Assembly: GCF_002027705.1 (NCBI RefSeq)
Contig: NZ_MBTG01000034.1
Coordinates: 62,001 to 126,000, forward strand
Length of the DNA stretch: 64,000 nucleotides
DNA from: Paenibacillus ferrarius
Lineage (GTDB): Bacteria > Bacillota > Bacilli > Paenibacillales > NBRC-103111
Reading direction: 5' to 3'
The position numbers were made by a program, and so were the translations under genes. Numbering within the stretch: position 1 is the stretch's first letter; the number at the start of each line of letters is the position of its first letter. The notes beneath the pieces were generated by a model that was not told the origin of the DNA, did no database searches, and saw only the letters and a list, made by a program, of their open reading frames with translations. Shown here piece after piece: positions 27,601 through 37,292 of this stretch.

Positions 27601-29151
27601 ATGTATAAAGTGTTGATTGTGGATGATGAGCATTTTATTCGGGAAAGACTAGTCACAATTATTCCTTGGGAAGAATACGATCTCGTAGTTGCCAGTGTAG
27701 CAGAGGATGGAGAAAGCGCCCTCGAACAGATCCGGGCTGTATCTCCGGATATTGTCATTACGGACATCAGGATGCCGGATATGACAGGACTAGAGATGAT
27801 AGCCCGTGCGGAGGCGTATCGGCCGAATACCCAATTTATCATTCTCAGTGCTTACAGTGAATTCGATTATGCCCGCAGGGCGCTCCAATTGGGGGTAACC
27901 GACTATCTGCTCAAGCCGACCAAACCGGAAGAATTGCTGCAGGTTCTCCTTAAACAGGTGGACAGGCTGGAGCAGCTTAAGGTGCTGAGAAACCGTGACC
28001 GCCGCAATCGGTATTACGAGGAATCCATCCGTTCACAGTACATTCAGGAGCTCATATTAGGAGATCAACCTGGCTATGAGTGGAAAGAGGAGTGTGTTCA
28101 GGTTGGGCTGAAATGGCTGCTGGATGGCGAGTTGAGACTGCACCTGATTACGTTGGATGGGGCTGATCAACACGGTCATATGGAGTCTGCCAAAATTGAC
28201 CAGTTTGCCGTGCAGAATGTGATGTTCGAGCTTATAGCCGAATATGAGGCTATTTGCCCGATTCGCCTTTCCTTCGGCAAGTGGCTGCTGGTTACGGGAG
28301 GCATCAGTTCCCAAGAGGAGCTTCTCATTTTTGCCCGGCGGCTATACGACTCGATTGAACGGTTTACCAAGAAGAAAGTACATATTATGATTTCAGAGTC
28401 TGGACAAAGTCCGCTTCAATTGTCTGGATTGTTTTGGGAAACAGAGAAAATGATGGCTTATATGGGGGCGAATCCGGAGGAGCCGGTTCGCTTTCTTTTG
28501 CCGTCTCGCGACGAAATGACTTATATGCAATGGACGAAGCCTATGACAGAACTCATTGGATGGATCCTGCAGGGAGATACAGACCGAGTGATCGAGTGGC
28601 TCAACCAATTGGCTCCGGCCTTCATGGAATGGGAGCTGAAAGCAGCCGAGCGCTGGTGCTTTGAATGGCTGTCCACGATACGGGAACATGCTCAGGCCCA
28701 AGGCGAAGGACTTCTGCCGAATACAGATGACCTCCGGATGCGCATCTCCGGTCATACGAAAATCAAGGAACTTCTATATTTCTTTACCCATGAGATTCAT
28801 CATCTGCTCCGTCAGCGGCACGGCAAAGGAATCCATCGCTTGATTCGGCTCGCCCTGGAGCGGATTGGCAAGGAATACGAGCAGGATCTCCAATTGACCA
28901 CCATTGCCGAGGATTTGGGTCTTTCCCCCGTTTACTTGAGCGAGCTGTTCAAGCAGCAGACGGGAGTCACGTTCCGTGTTCACCTGCTTCGGGCCCGCAT
29001 GGGCGCAGCGATCAGGCTGCTGAAGGATCCCACGCTTAAGGTGTATGAGGTGTCCTACAAAGTGGGGTACAACAAGGTAGAGCATTTTGTGAAGTTGTTC
29101 AAAAGGGAATATGGCATGACGCCTTCCGAGTATCGGGGGGCGCTGGTATGA
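27601..29151 (+). CDS. YesN-type response regulator with AraC DNA-binding domain
   Basis: A 516-residue regulator: receiver domain with Asp8/Asp9 and phosphoacceptor Asp55 (DIVITDIRMP), a middle linker region, and an AraC double helix-turn-helix (LTTIAEDLGLSPVYLSELFK, later GYNKVEHFVKLFKR). The start ATG has GGAGGATGC upstream. Its stop overlaps the kinase start (ATGA, four bases). It would control this cassette; candidate direct repeats lie ahead of the binding-protein gene at 30875-30906. Confidence 0.93.
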   Translation: MYKVLIVDDEHFIRERLVTIIPWEEYDLVVASVAEDGESALEQIRAVSPDIVITDIRMPDMTGLEMIARAEAYRPNTQFIILSAYSEFDYARRALQLGVTDYLLKPTKPEELLQVLLKQVDRLEQLKVLRNRDRRNRYYEESIRSQYIQELILGDQPGYEWKEECVQVGLKWLLDGELRLHLITLDGADQHGHMESAKIDQFAVQNVMFELIAEYEAICPIRLSFGKWLLVTGGISSQEELLIFARRLYDSIERFTKKKVHIMISESGQSPLQLSGLFWETEKMMAYMGANPEEPVRFLLPSRDEMTYMQWTKPMTELIGWILQGDTDRVIEWLNQLAPAFMEWELKAAERWCFEWLSTIREHAQAQGEGLLPNTDDLRMRISGHTKIKELLYFFTHEIHHLLRQRHGKGIHRLIRLALERIGKEYEQDLQLTTIAEDLGLSPVYLSELFKQQTGVTFRVHLLRARMGAAIRLLKDPTLKVYEVSYKVGYNKVEHFVKLFKREYGMTPSEYRGALV

Positions 29152-30857
29152 AGCAGCGCCGCCCGCCTTTCCGCCGGTTTCACCAAAAGCTGTTCTTGCT
29201 TATGCTCGCATTGGCGCTACTTCCACTTCTGGCTGTTGGTCTTGTGAATATTCTCGTGACTTCCAATTTATTCACCCGGCAATTGGAAGAAAGCGCGGAC
29301 ATGATTCTGTCCCGCACAGCTGCTCCACTAGGACAGCTGTACCAGGAATTCCAAACAGCAGAGGGGCTGTTTCTTCAGGATGAAGAGCTGATGCAGGCAT
29401 TTGCCAATCCGCAAGCTCCTATTCTCAGGCAGGTAGAGGTGGCCAATCGGCTATCTCAGTACCTGACCAATATCAAGTATATTAACGCGGATTTTCGCGT
29501 TTCCTTTCTCTTGCCCCGAAATCACTATCTTTCCAGCTACGGACTTCCCGTAAAAGAAGATCCTGCACGCATTGAGAGCTTTGCCTTGGACAAACGAACG
29601 CTCGAACACGCTTACTGGCTGTCTGACGATAAAACAACGGGCGAATTCACCTGGATCGTTCCTTTGGGCAGTGTTGCGGCCCAGCAATTGCACGGTTGTC
29701 TGTTGATTACCGTCCCGTACAGCTCCATGAGCGCGATGCTGGAGGAGCCGCAGCATCTAGGCCAAAGCCAGTATCTCATTGTCGATGCCGGGAATGGGAA
29801 ATTAATCCGTTCTCCGGGAACGGAGAAAAATGCGGAGCTCCAGTCGAGAATTCTTCGTCTTCCCAAAGAGAAGAGTCTTTACAAGCCGGAATACAGCTTT
29901 ACAGAAGGGGACAGCTATTATTCCGTACGGACGATCGGAGAGGAATGGATGCTGCTCGGCATTGTGCCGAGGCATCAGGTGCTGCTGCCGCTCTACAAGG
30001 TGTATCAATGGACCATTGGTCTGGTGGTGCTGCTGCTGTTGGGGATGACGCTGCTCTCCATCCGGCTGGCGCGGAATTTCTCGCGGCCGATTGAACGGCT
30101 GGCCTCGCTCGTTGTCCGCAAGAAAAGCGACGGAGCCAATCTGCACATCCCGCCTTTGGTGCGGGGGGATGAAATTGGCGTCCTCTATGACGGCATTCGT
30201 GAACTGTTAATGGAGATTCGCCAGGAGCAGGTGCTGAAGAAGGAGTATCGTCTGAGGCTGCTGCAGTATCAGATTAACCCGCATTTTCTCTACAATAGTC
30301 TGGACACCATTCAGTGGAAAGCGCTGGTGCATAAGGATCGGGAGCTTACCAGCATGATTGAATATCTAAGCGGCTTCCTTCGAGGGGGCCTTGATCAAGT
30401 CGATATCGTGACCGTTGAGCAGGAGCTGAAACATCTGAATAACTATATTGGCATGCAGCAAATCCGCTACAAGGGACAGTTTACGATTGTCATCCAGATC
30501 TCTGAGGAATTCATGCAGCAGGAGATTGTGAAAATCTCCCTTCAGCCGCTGGTAGAGAACGCCATCATGTACGGAATGAATCGTCAGGCGGGAGGAAGTC
30601 TTATCAAGGTTGAAGGCTGGCGTGCTGCAGAGGATGCTTTTTGCATAGGTGTCTTTGATGATGGACAAGTACTGGACGAGGAGCGGGTGCTGCGGCTGCT
30701 TAGCGAACAGGTTCCCGATCCGGACTCCTTTGGCATTCGTAATGTTCATGAGCGGATCCGGCTTTATTTTGGCGAAGCCCATGGCCTGCGGATGAAGAAG
30801 CTGGAGCAGGGCAAATGCTTCGAGCTGCTGCTTCCCTATGTGGATAAGCTGTCATAA
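29148..30857 (+). CDS. YesM-type sensor histidine kinase
   Basis: A 569-residue membrane kinase: first membrane segment near residues 17-40, an extracytoplasmic region of about 240 residues, second segment near 285-305, HAMP linker, then INPHFLYNSL with phosphoacceptor His379 and a HATPase domain (QPLVENAIMYGM). The G1 motif reads FDDGQVL instead of the usual D-x-G-x-G, so the nucleotide lid may be altered. It is coupled to the regulator by a 4-base overlap. Confidence 0.9.
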   Translation: MKQRRPPFRRFHQKLFLLMLALALLPLLAVGLVNILVTSNLFTRQLEESADMILSRTAAPLGQLYQEFQTAEGLFLQDEELMQAFANPQAPILRQVEVANRLSQYLTNIKYINADFRVSFLLPRNHYLSSYGLPVKEDPARIESFALDKRTLEHAYWLSDDKTTGEFTWIVPLGSVAAQQLHGCLLITVPYSSMSAMLEEPQHLGQSQYLIVDAGNGKLIRSPGTEKNAELQSRILRLPKEKSLYKPEYSFTEGDSYYSVRTIGEEWMLLGIVPRHQVLLPLYKVYQWTIGLVVLLLLGMTLLSIRLARNFSRPIERLASLVVRKKSDGANLHIPPLVRGDEIGVLYDGIRELLMEIRQEQVLKKEYRLRLLQYQINPHFLYNSLDTIQWKALVHKDRELTSMIEYLSGFLRGGLDQVDIVTVEQELKHLNNYIGMQQIRYKGQFTIVIQISEEFMQQEIVKISLQPLVENAIMYGMNRQAGGSLIKVEGWRAAEDAFCIGVFDDGQVLDEERVLRLLSEQVPDPDSFGIRNVHERIRLYFGEAHGLRMKKLEQGKCFELLLPYVDKLS

Positions 30858-30874
30858 TCGCGGCTAGTTTGTCA

Positions 30875-30924
30875 GTAAATACGAGTTTTGAGGGGTTAAC
30901 TGCGGGTGGATTCCTTTCTATAAT
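30875..30924 (+). promoter_or_regulatory. Promoter with possible regulator direct repeats ahead of the binding-protein gene
   Basis: TTAACT (30896-30901) and TATAAT (30919-30924) are exactly 17 bp apart. Two similar 11-mers, GTAAATACGAG (30875-30885) and TTAACTGCGGG (30896-30906), are 21 bp apart, the second covering the -35. This is the same layout as in cassette C with a different sequence, as expected for a different response regulator. The promoter is good; the repeats are tentative. Confidence 0.6.
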
Positions 30925-30962
30925 GAGGGTGTAATTGAAATCAAGATGAGGGGTTGAAGCAA

Positions 30963-32408
30963 TTGAGTAGAAATAAATGGGGAAACCGCAGTTTGCTTAC
31001 GATAGCTGCTGTGGTGCTGGCTCTGTCTGCCGGATGCTCGTCCAGTACAAGCAATGGCAAGAATGCAAGCAGCACGCCAGCGGTAGACACTGCAAAACCG
31101 AAGGAAAAAGTGACAATCAAGGTTTGGGCCAACACCAGGCATGATATTGAGGTTAGGGAGAGTTTGATCAAAAAGTTCAATGAAACGAACCCTGACAATA
31201 TCCAGATTGACTATAAGGTTTACTCGGACAACTATGATGAGCAGCTGAAGCTTGCACTGAATGCCGGCAAACTTCCGGATATTGCTTATAATATATCGGC
31301 CGATTTGGCCAATGCGGATTATCCGCTGGATTTGAATCCCCTGATTACACCGGAAATTCGCAAACGTTTTGATCAATCGGCTCTTACAGCGCCGCCAACC
31401 TCCAAGAATGGTGAACTGGACCGTGTTTTTGAGAACGTAACCAATTTGAAATTAGTTTATAACAAGGATTTGTTCAAAGCGTCTGGACTTGATCCAGAGA
31501 AGCCGCCAACGACTTGGCAGGAAATGCAGCAATATGCGAAACAGATAACAGCCAGTGGAGGCGGCAAGAAGTTCGGCCTTGGCCTGCCGATCAAGCAGAC
31601 GGTATTCTGGCGCTACTATGTGATCTATCCGGCAGCCGTATCGGGAGACATTTATGGCAGGGAAGGCTGGAATGCTGCAACTGGAAAATTTGATTTTTCG
31701 CCTTTTGCAAAGTATGTGAAGTGGTGGATTGATGTGAATAAGGAAGGCAGCGTCTTTCCAGGCGTAGGAAATTATGACAACGATATGATCCGCGCCCAGT
31801 TCTCCGAGGGCAATATCGGCATGCTGTCCGCCGCTACTTGGGATATCGGGGTATTCAACGATCAGTTCCCAGCCAAAATCGACTGGGCTGTGGCAGACTT
31901 CCCTACCTGGGGAGGAAAAGTTCTCGGTGGTCCTGCCTACGAGACAGCCAGCGGATTCAGCATCAACAAAAAAACGGAGCATCTAAAAGAAGCACAGAAG
32001 GTATGGGAATTCTTCATCTCCGATGAAATGTTTGTGACATTGGCCAAAAAGGGGCTTGGTTCTTTTACAAACCTTGCCGCTCAAGATAAATCGATTCAAC
32101 CAGCGGATCGCAAGGGATCAGAAGGTTTTGTCATCAACGGGAAGTCAACGAATTACCCGATGGCGCCACGACTGGATTATTCGGTTGTGAACCCTCCGCT
32201 CAAAGTAGGTTCCATCGATATCAAGAAGTCAGGTGTTGTCAATGATGTTATGACGGAGCTGTTTATCAAAGGCAAGGACCTTCCAGAAATTGAGAAGTCT
32301 TTGCAGGAGCTTGGAGATGCGTTCAATAAATTGACGACTGCCAATGTGGAAGCCAAAACGGTGGAGTTAAAGAAATATTTGCAGCCGGATTTCAAGCCGC
32401 TGAAGTAA
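30963..32408 (+). CDS. Sugar ABC transporter substrate-binding lipoprotein
   Basis: A binding protein of about 482 residues with lipobox SAGC (Cys25) and a solute-binding family 1 body (VTIKVWANTRHDIEV, later NIGMLSAATWDIGVF). A TTG at 30954 is in frame, but GAGGGG at 30948-30953 is better placed for the TTG at 30963. It has its own promoter, so it can be made in larger amounts than the permeases at 25788-27582 that it should serve. The ligand is unknown. Confidence 0.88.
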   Translation: MSRNKWGNRSLLTIAAVVLALSAGCSSSTSNGKNASSTPAVDTAKPKEKVTIKVWANTRHDIEVRESLIKKFNETNPDNIQIDYKVYSDNYDEQLKLALNAGKLPDIAYNISADLANADYPLDLNPLITPEIRKRFDQSALTAPPTSKNGELDRVFENVTNLKLVYNKDLFKASGLDPEKPPTTWQEMQQYAKQITASGGGKKFGLGLPIKQTVFWRYYVIYPAAVSGDIYGREGWNAATGKFDFSPFAKYVKWWIDVNKEGSVFPGVGNYDNDMIRAQFSEGNIGMLSAATWDIGVFNDQFPAKIDWAVADFPTWGGKVLGGPAYETASGFSINKKTEHLKEAQKVWEFFISDEMFVTLAKKGLGSFTNLAAQDKSIQPADRKGSEGFVINGKSTNYPMAPRLDYSVVNPPLKVGSIDIKKSGVVNDVMTELFIKGKDLPEIEKSLQELGDAFNKLTTANVEAKTVELKKYLQPDFKPLK

Positions 32409-32436
32409 CAGCAATTAACGTTACTAGAACTTATCG

Positions 32437-32484
32437 CACCCCTAAGATCGCTTTGCCTAGCAAGCAGCTCTGGGGGTGTTATCT
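32437..32484 (+). terminator. Hairpin between binding protein and sialidase-fold gene
   Basis: CACCCC (32437-32442) pairs with GGGGTG (32473-32478) and the ends of the loop (GCTT/AAGC) also pair, leaving an internal loop; TTATCTATCT follows. It may partly terminate or attenuate the binding-protein transcript. Confidence 0.45.
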
Positions 32485-32517
32485 ATCTAGATGAGCTAAA
32501 GAAAGAGAGGAAGCGTC

Positions 32518-33591
32518 ATGAGACCTAATTTTGATTTAGCTTTGGAAGGGGCAGCGATACAGCCCGTCATCGGAGATCATTACCGTGTTCGTCAGTGGCA
32601 AGGAATCCCGGGTATCGAATGCGCTCCTGACAATAGGTTGTGGGCGGCCTTCTACAGTGGGGGTACAGGTGAGGGCCCCAGCAATTACGTCGCACTTGTG
32701 AAGAGCGATGATCGCGGACAGTCGTGGTCTGATCTGCTCTATGTGATTGATCCGCCGGAGCAGGTGCGAGCTTTCGATCCATGTTTGTGGAAGGATCCTG
32801 CGGGACGCTTGTGGATATTCTGGTCCCAAAGTTACAGCTGGTACGACGGACGCTGCGGAGTATGGGCTTCGGTCTGCGCGGACCCGGGAGCTGACACAGT
32901 TGTCTGGACGAATCCAAGACGTATTGCCGATGGGATTATGATGAATAAACCAACGGTGTTGAAAAACGGAGAATGGCTGCTGCCGATTGCCGTATGGGCT
33001 TGTCATGAATCGCCGCTGAACGAGCTGCCGGAGCAAGCCTTCTCGAATGTGTATGTGTCGACGGATGAGGGAGCAAGCTTTCACTTGCGAGGTTCTGCGG
33101 ACATTCCGAATCGTCACTTCGACGAGCATATGATCGTTGAGCGGGGAGACGGCAGTCTCTGGATGCTGGTCAGAGCTTTTTATGGAATCGGGGAAAGCAT
33201 TTCTTATGATGGCGGGCGTACTTGGTCGCCAGGCAAGCCGACTGTACTTGGCGGCCCCAGCTCACGTTTCTTCATCCGCAGACTGCAGTCAGGACGCCTG
33301 CTGCTGGTTAACCACTATGGGTTCAAAGGACGAAGCCACCTGACTGCCATGCTGTCCGAGGATGATGGACTTACGTGGAAGGGCGGGTTGGTTCTTGATG
33401 AAAGATCAGATATCTCCTATCCGGATGGTGTAGAGGATCGAGAAGGCCTTATTTATGTCATTTATGATAGGGAACGGGAGAAGGCCAAAGAAATACTGAT
33501 GGCGGTGTTCACCGAAGAAGATGTTGAGGCGGGCACATGTGTGTCGGAATATGCAGCATTGCAGCACTTGGTGAATAAAGCCTGTAATTAA
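32518..33591 (+). CDS. Sialidase-fold (BNR/Asp-box) glycosidase-like protein
   Basis: A 357-residue protein of the six-bladed sialidase/neuraminidase-like superfamily. Asp-box motifs of type S-x-D-x-G-x-(T/S)-(W/F) are visible as SDDRGQSW, STDEGASF, SYDGGRTW and SEDDGLTW. There is no signal peptide, so it should act inside the cell on imported sugars. The superfamily includes exo-sialidases and enzymes on other substrates, so the name should not be read as proof of sialic acid release. The start ATG has AGAGAGGAAGC upstream. It is downstream of the binding-protein gene and upstream of an SLH-anchored hydrolase. Confidence 0.82.
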   Translation: MRPNFDLALEGAAIQPVIGDHYRVRQWQGIPGIECAPDNRLWAAFYSGGTGEGPSNYVALVKSDDRGQSWSDLLYVIDPPEQVRAFDPCLWKDPAGRLWIFWSQSYSWYDGRCGVWASVCADPGADTVVWTNPRRIADGIMMNKPTVLKNGEWLLPIAVWACHESPLNELPEQAFSNVYVSTDEGASFHLRGSADIPNRHFDEHMIVERGDGSLWMLVRAFYGIGESISYDGGRTWSPGKPTVLGGPSSRFFIRRLQSGRLLLVNHYGFKGRSHLTAMLSEDDGLTWKGGLVLDERSDISYPDGVEDREGLIYVIYDREREKAKEILMAVFTEEDVEAGTCVSEYAALQHLVNKACN

Positions 33592-33669
33592 AGGAAAATA
33601 ACAGACGATGGGGGGTGAGATGAAGGAATTTACTGTTAGAATCAACTGGATGTTTCGATTTGGTATTTT

Positions 33670-33685
33670 ATGTAAGCGTTTTAAT
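33670..33685 (+). promoter_or_regulatory. Candidate cre (CcpA) site
   Basis: ATGTAAGCGTTTTAAT matches the WTGNAANCGNWWNCAW pattern except at the conserved C. It lies about 30 bases before the start of the SLH-anchored hydrolase gene, a plausible place for catabolite repression. Confidence 0.4.
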
Positions 33686-33713
33686 ATCTGATGTGTGAAT
33701 GGGAGGATGGAAA

Positions 33714-36700
33714 ATGAACTATTTTGCAAGATATATGAGTATGTTTATGGTGTTTACTTTATTGTTGAGTGTCATATGCGCTGCGCCGTCACAAGTATCC
33801 GCACAAAGCACAGTCATTCCCGATGTCGATCAAGTTTCCGCTTCTTGGCCTGTCGTCTTTGAGGATGCTTTCACCAGCCCCACGGCCAAATGGGATGCTC
33901 CTGCGGGCAACTATATGAATTATCAATATGTGGATGGGCGGTTTGCAGCCAAGGATTCCAATGCTAGTTCGAAAGCAAGAATCAAAGGAAGGAATTGGTC
34001 GCAATTCCTGTTAACGTTTAATCTGGTGATCCCCGATGTTTCGGCGGCAGGCTCCTTCATGCGAGTTGACCTTGGCGACAGCCAAAGCAGCAACTATGAT
34101 TCGCTATTAGTAAAACAAAATAAACTATCTTTTTACAAATCAGGCATCGTTGGCGAAACCAAGCTTGCCGACTACACGATGGAATCTGGGGTCAGTTACG
34201 ATTTTAAAATACTGGTTGATGGCAGCTCGGCCATCGTGCAACTGAAGAAGAGTGATCAAACCGTCTATCAAACGATAGGCATGTACACCAATTTGTATGA
34301 AGCCGAGAAAAGAACCGTAACGTTCGGGCACAATCTGTTGAAGCCTAGCTTGGACAATGTAAAGGTCTATTCGCCGGAGGCTGAATTCCCGCAAATTCCC
34401 GATGTAGACCAATTAACAGCATCATGGCCTAATGTTTTTGAGGATACGTTTGCCAAAGCGACTGCCAAGTGGGATGCGGCACCAGGCAATTATATGAATT
34501 ATCAATATGTGGATGGTCGGTTTGCAGCCAAGGATGCAAACTCTGTGTCCAAGGCGCGGATTAAGGGGAAGTCATGGAAGAAATTTCTGCTCACATTTAA
34601 TCTCATAATCCCGGACGTCTCAGCGGCAGGATCTTTCATGCGAGTTGATCTTGGCGACAGCCAGAGCAGCAATTATGATTCGTTGTTAGTGAAACAAAAT
34701 AAAATCTCATTTTACAAATCAGGCATCGTTGGCGAGACCAAGCTTGCCGATTATCTTATCGAGTCAGGGGTTAGTTACGATGTTAGATTATTGGTAGACG
34801 GCAATTCGGTCATCGTGCAAATCAAGAAAAAGGATGAAACTGCCTATCAAACGATGGGGATGTATACCGGCTTATTCACAGCCGCCAAGAGAACGATCAC
34901 CTTCGGTCATAATTTATTGATGCCGAGCCTGGACGATGTGCGGGTATTTGCTTCGGCAGCCGATAACCCTTATACAGGACCTGTTCTTAGCAGCTTGCAA
35001 TTCTATAAAACAACGATGAACCTTCGTGTGGGAGACACGGAAAATTTGCGAGTCATCTATGAGCCGGCAAATGTTGAATTGGATGATGACAGCGTCATAT
35101 GGAGCAGCAGCAACGAGCAAATTGTGAAGCTAACTGGAAGCGCTTCAAAAGCGAGAGCCGTAACAGCCGTGTCGCCAGGAAGCGCTGTGATCCAAGCGGT
35201 AACAGCCAATAACAGCATCGTCGTTACTTGTCAGGTCACGGTTACGCCGGCGGCAGCCCTGGCGCATAGTACGGCTTCATTCGCCGTGTATGGGGACAAA
35301 CAAGCAATTCCCTCTGCTCTGTATGGCATGAATGATCCCAAACTGAATGATCTGGGCCGATCCGATCAATGGTACAGTGCAAGAAACATTTCCTTGATGA
35401 AGGATCTGGGGATTGATCTCCTGCGGGTGCCAGACGGCACTGCGGCGAATTATTATTTGTATAAAGACGGCTCGCTGGTCAATGCGAACGATCCCCGTTA
35501 TGCGAATGTAACAACTGGATTCGAGTACACCTCCGTCAACGGGAAAAATAACGGCAAAAATGGCATTTATCTCAACGATATATTTAAGAGCCCTAATGAG
35601 CTTAATTTGCCAAGCACTTTTGTGCTCAATGTGGCTTATCAGTCTGTGGAGGATATCAAAGATGAAGTGCAGCAAATTCGGAGTCTATCCCAGCAGCCAA
35701 TTCGTATCGAAATGGGCAATGAATTTTATCTGAATCACTATGGCAATGCTTTTCCATCAGTGACCGATTACGTGTATAAAGCACGTCAGGTGTACACGGC
35801 GATTAAGCAAATTGATCCATCGATCAAAGTAGGCATCGTTATTTTGGATAAATGGCAAGAGACGATTATCGTTGGCAACCCTGACGCGCATAAGCCGAAT
35901 GACCCGCTTGATCTGGTCGATACTGCCCATAACCGTTATGTCAGATGGGAAGAATGGAACAGGACCATTGCCGCAAATCCGGATATTTATGATGCTGTCA
36001 TCCCGCATGAATATACAGGCATTCACGATCTTGATAATTTGACCCAAGAGAAGTTCATGGACTTTCTCACTGTGAATAATGAGAACCGCTACCAATTGAT
36101 TAAAGAGCAGTCAGCGCAATTTCCAAACAAGGAGTTTTGGATTACGGAGTATGGCGGTATTAGCGGGCTTATTTTTGGCGGCGAAACTAATTTGACCGAA
36201 AAAGGAAGAATTCATTTAGGGAAAACGCCCGCTTTTGCCATGCATTATATGGAACGATTTTTGAATTTCATGAAATCCGGCAAAGTCCAAATTTCGGCCT
36301 ACCATTGTCTCATTGACAATCAATTTTTTGGCGTCGTACAGGATCGGTTCGATGCGAGCAATAAGGCAGGGATGGTCGTACTTCCTCCTTACTACACCTT
36401 CAGGGAAATCGGGAAATTGCTGAAGGAAAACGACTATTATTATGACATGAATATGACGGCAGGCGATTACAGAATGATGAACAATGCCATGCCAGCTGAT
36501 TATGTTTATGGGAAAGATCTGAAAGTGAATGACGTTGGCGCTTGGGGCCTAGGTGATCAAGAGGGTGTCAGAACCGTTGTGTTCAGCAATAGAACTAACA
36601 AAGAAATCGAGGTGTCGCTCCCTGGTCAGCAAATGATGCCAATCTGGTCTTACGGCGGCGATCCTGTGCCTGATTTTCTTGTTAACGACTATACCATCTG

Positions 36701-37277
36701 GAGACAAGAGCCTCGAAGCAATCCATTTCCAATTGTCCCAGTCGGTCAGTTCTCGGCAACAACAACGTTGAAACCTTATACGATGACCGTGGTGAAACTT
36801 CAGGAAAAAACCTATGAAGATGTCAACGCCAATTATTGGGCAAAGTCGGCCATCAACACGGTTGCTACGAAAGGAATTGTAGCAGGTGGAACGGCGCGTT
36901 ATTATTTGCCGGAAGCGCTGATTACCAAAGCTGATTTCACCGTTATGCTTGCCAAAGCTTTGCAAATACCGAATGATTACTCCGATTCGCCGACTGTTTT
37001 TGCGGATTTGAGCGCTGCGGGCTACACGGAGTATCCGGCCATTATTGCCGCAGCGGGAAAAGGCATCGTGGAACGGGATCAAGCCGGTAATTTCAACCCG
37101 AATCAGACGTTAACGAAGCAGCAGATGGTGGCGTTAACGCAAAAAGCGGCTGCGGTTTTGGGCAAAAATGTGGATATCTTGACGACTTATTCAAGTTTCA
37201 GTGATCCGAGTTCCACTTCGTTGAATGCGACGCGTGCGGAAGCTGCCACAATTATTTATCTCTTGTTGGGACTATAG
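33714..37277 (+). CDS. SLH-anchored secreted glycoside hydrolase with duplicated N-terminal domain
   Basis: A protein of about 1187 residues. After a signal peptide (ending near PSQVSAQS) come two nearly identical domains of 193 residues each (period 579 bp), both with NYMNYQYVDGRFAAKD, resembling LamG/DUF1080-type beta-sandwiches. A Big_2-like Ig domain follows (about 420-515), then a clan GH-A-type catalytic region (about 520-980) with EMGNEFYLNH (probable acid/base Glu670) and WITEYGG (probable nucleophile Glu812), somewhat like arabinofuranosidase-type enzymes. Two SLH repeats and a shortened third close the protein. The ATG at 33714 has GGGAGGA upstream; 33699 does not. It should act at the cell surface and supply cassette D. 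The exact GH family was not recognised. Confidence 0.78.
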   Translation: MNYFARYMSMFMVFTLLLSVICAAPSQVSAQSTVIPDVDQVSASWPVVFEDAFTSPTAKWDAPAGNYMNYQYVDGRFAAKDSNASSKARIKGRNWSQFLLTFNLVIPDVSAAGSFMRVDLGDSQSSNYDSLLVKQNKLSFYKSGIVGETKLADYTMESGVSYDFKILVDGSSAIVQLKKSDQTVYQTIGMYTNLYEAEKRTVTFGHNLLKPSLDNVKVYSPEAEFPQIPDVDQLTASWPNVFEDTFAKATAKWDAAPGNYMNYQYVDGRFAAKDANSVSKARIKGKSWKKFLLTFNLIIPDVSAAGSFMRVDLGDSQSSNYDSLLVKQNKISFYKSGIVGETKLADYLIESGVSYDVRLLVDGNSVIVQIKKKDETAYQTMGMYTGLFTAAKRTITFGHNLLMPSLDDVRVFASAADNPYTGPVLSSLQFYKTTMNLRVGDTENLRVIYEPANVELDDDSVIWSSSNEQIVKLTGSASKARAVTAVSPGSAVIQAVTANNSIVVTCQVTVTPAAALAHSTASFAVYGDKQAIPSALYGMNDPKLNDLGRSDQWYSARNISLMKDLGIDLLRVPDGTAANYYLYKDGSLVNANDPRYANVTTGFEYTSVNGKNNGKNGIYLNDIFKSPNELNLPSTFVLNVAYQSVEDIKDEVQQIRSLSQQPIRIEMGNEFYLNHYGNAFPSVTDYVYKARQVYTAIKQIDPSIKVGIVILDKWQETIIVGNPDAHKPNDPLDLVDTAHNRYVRWEEWNRTIAANPDIYDAVIPHEYTGIHDLDNLTQEKFMDFLTVNNENRYQLIKEQSAQFPNKEFWITEYGGISGLIFGGETNLTEKGRIHLGKTPAFAMHYMERFLNFMKSGKVQISAYHCLIDNQFFGVVQDRFDASNKAGMVVLPPYYTFREIGKLLKENDYYYDMNMTAGDYRMMNNAMPADYVYGKDLKVNDVGAWGLGDQEGVRTVVFSNRTNKEIEVSLPGQQMMPIWSYGGDPVPDFLVNDYTIWRQEPRSNPFPIVPVGQFSATTTLKPYTMTVVKLQEKTYEDVNANYWAKSAINTVATKGIVAGGTARYYLPEALITKADFTVMLAKALQIPNDYSDSPTVFADLSAAGYTEYPAIIAAAGKGIVERDQAGNFNPNQTLTKQQMVALTQKAAAVLGKNVDILTTYSSFSDPSSTSLNATRAEAATIIYLLLGL

Positions 37278-37292
37278 AGGCGCAAAAAGTTC

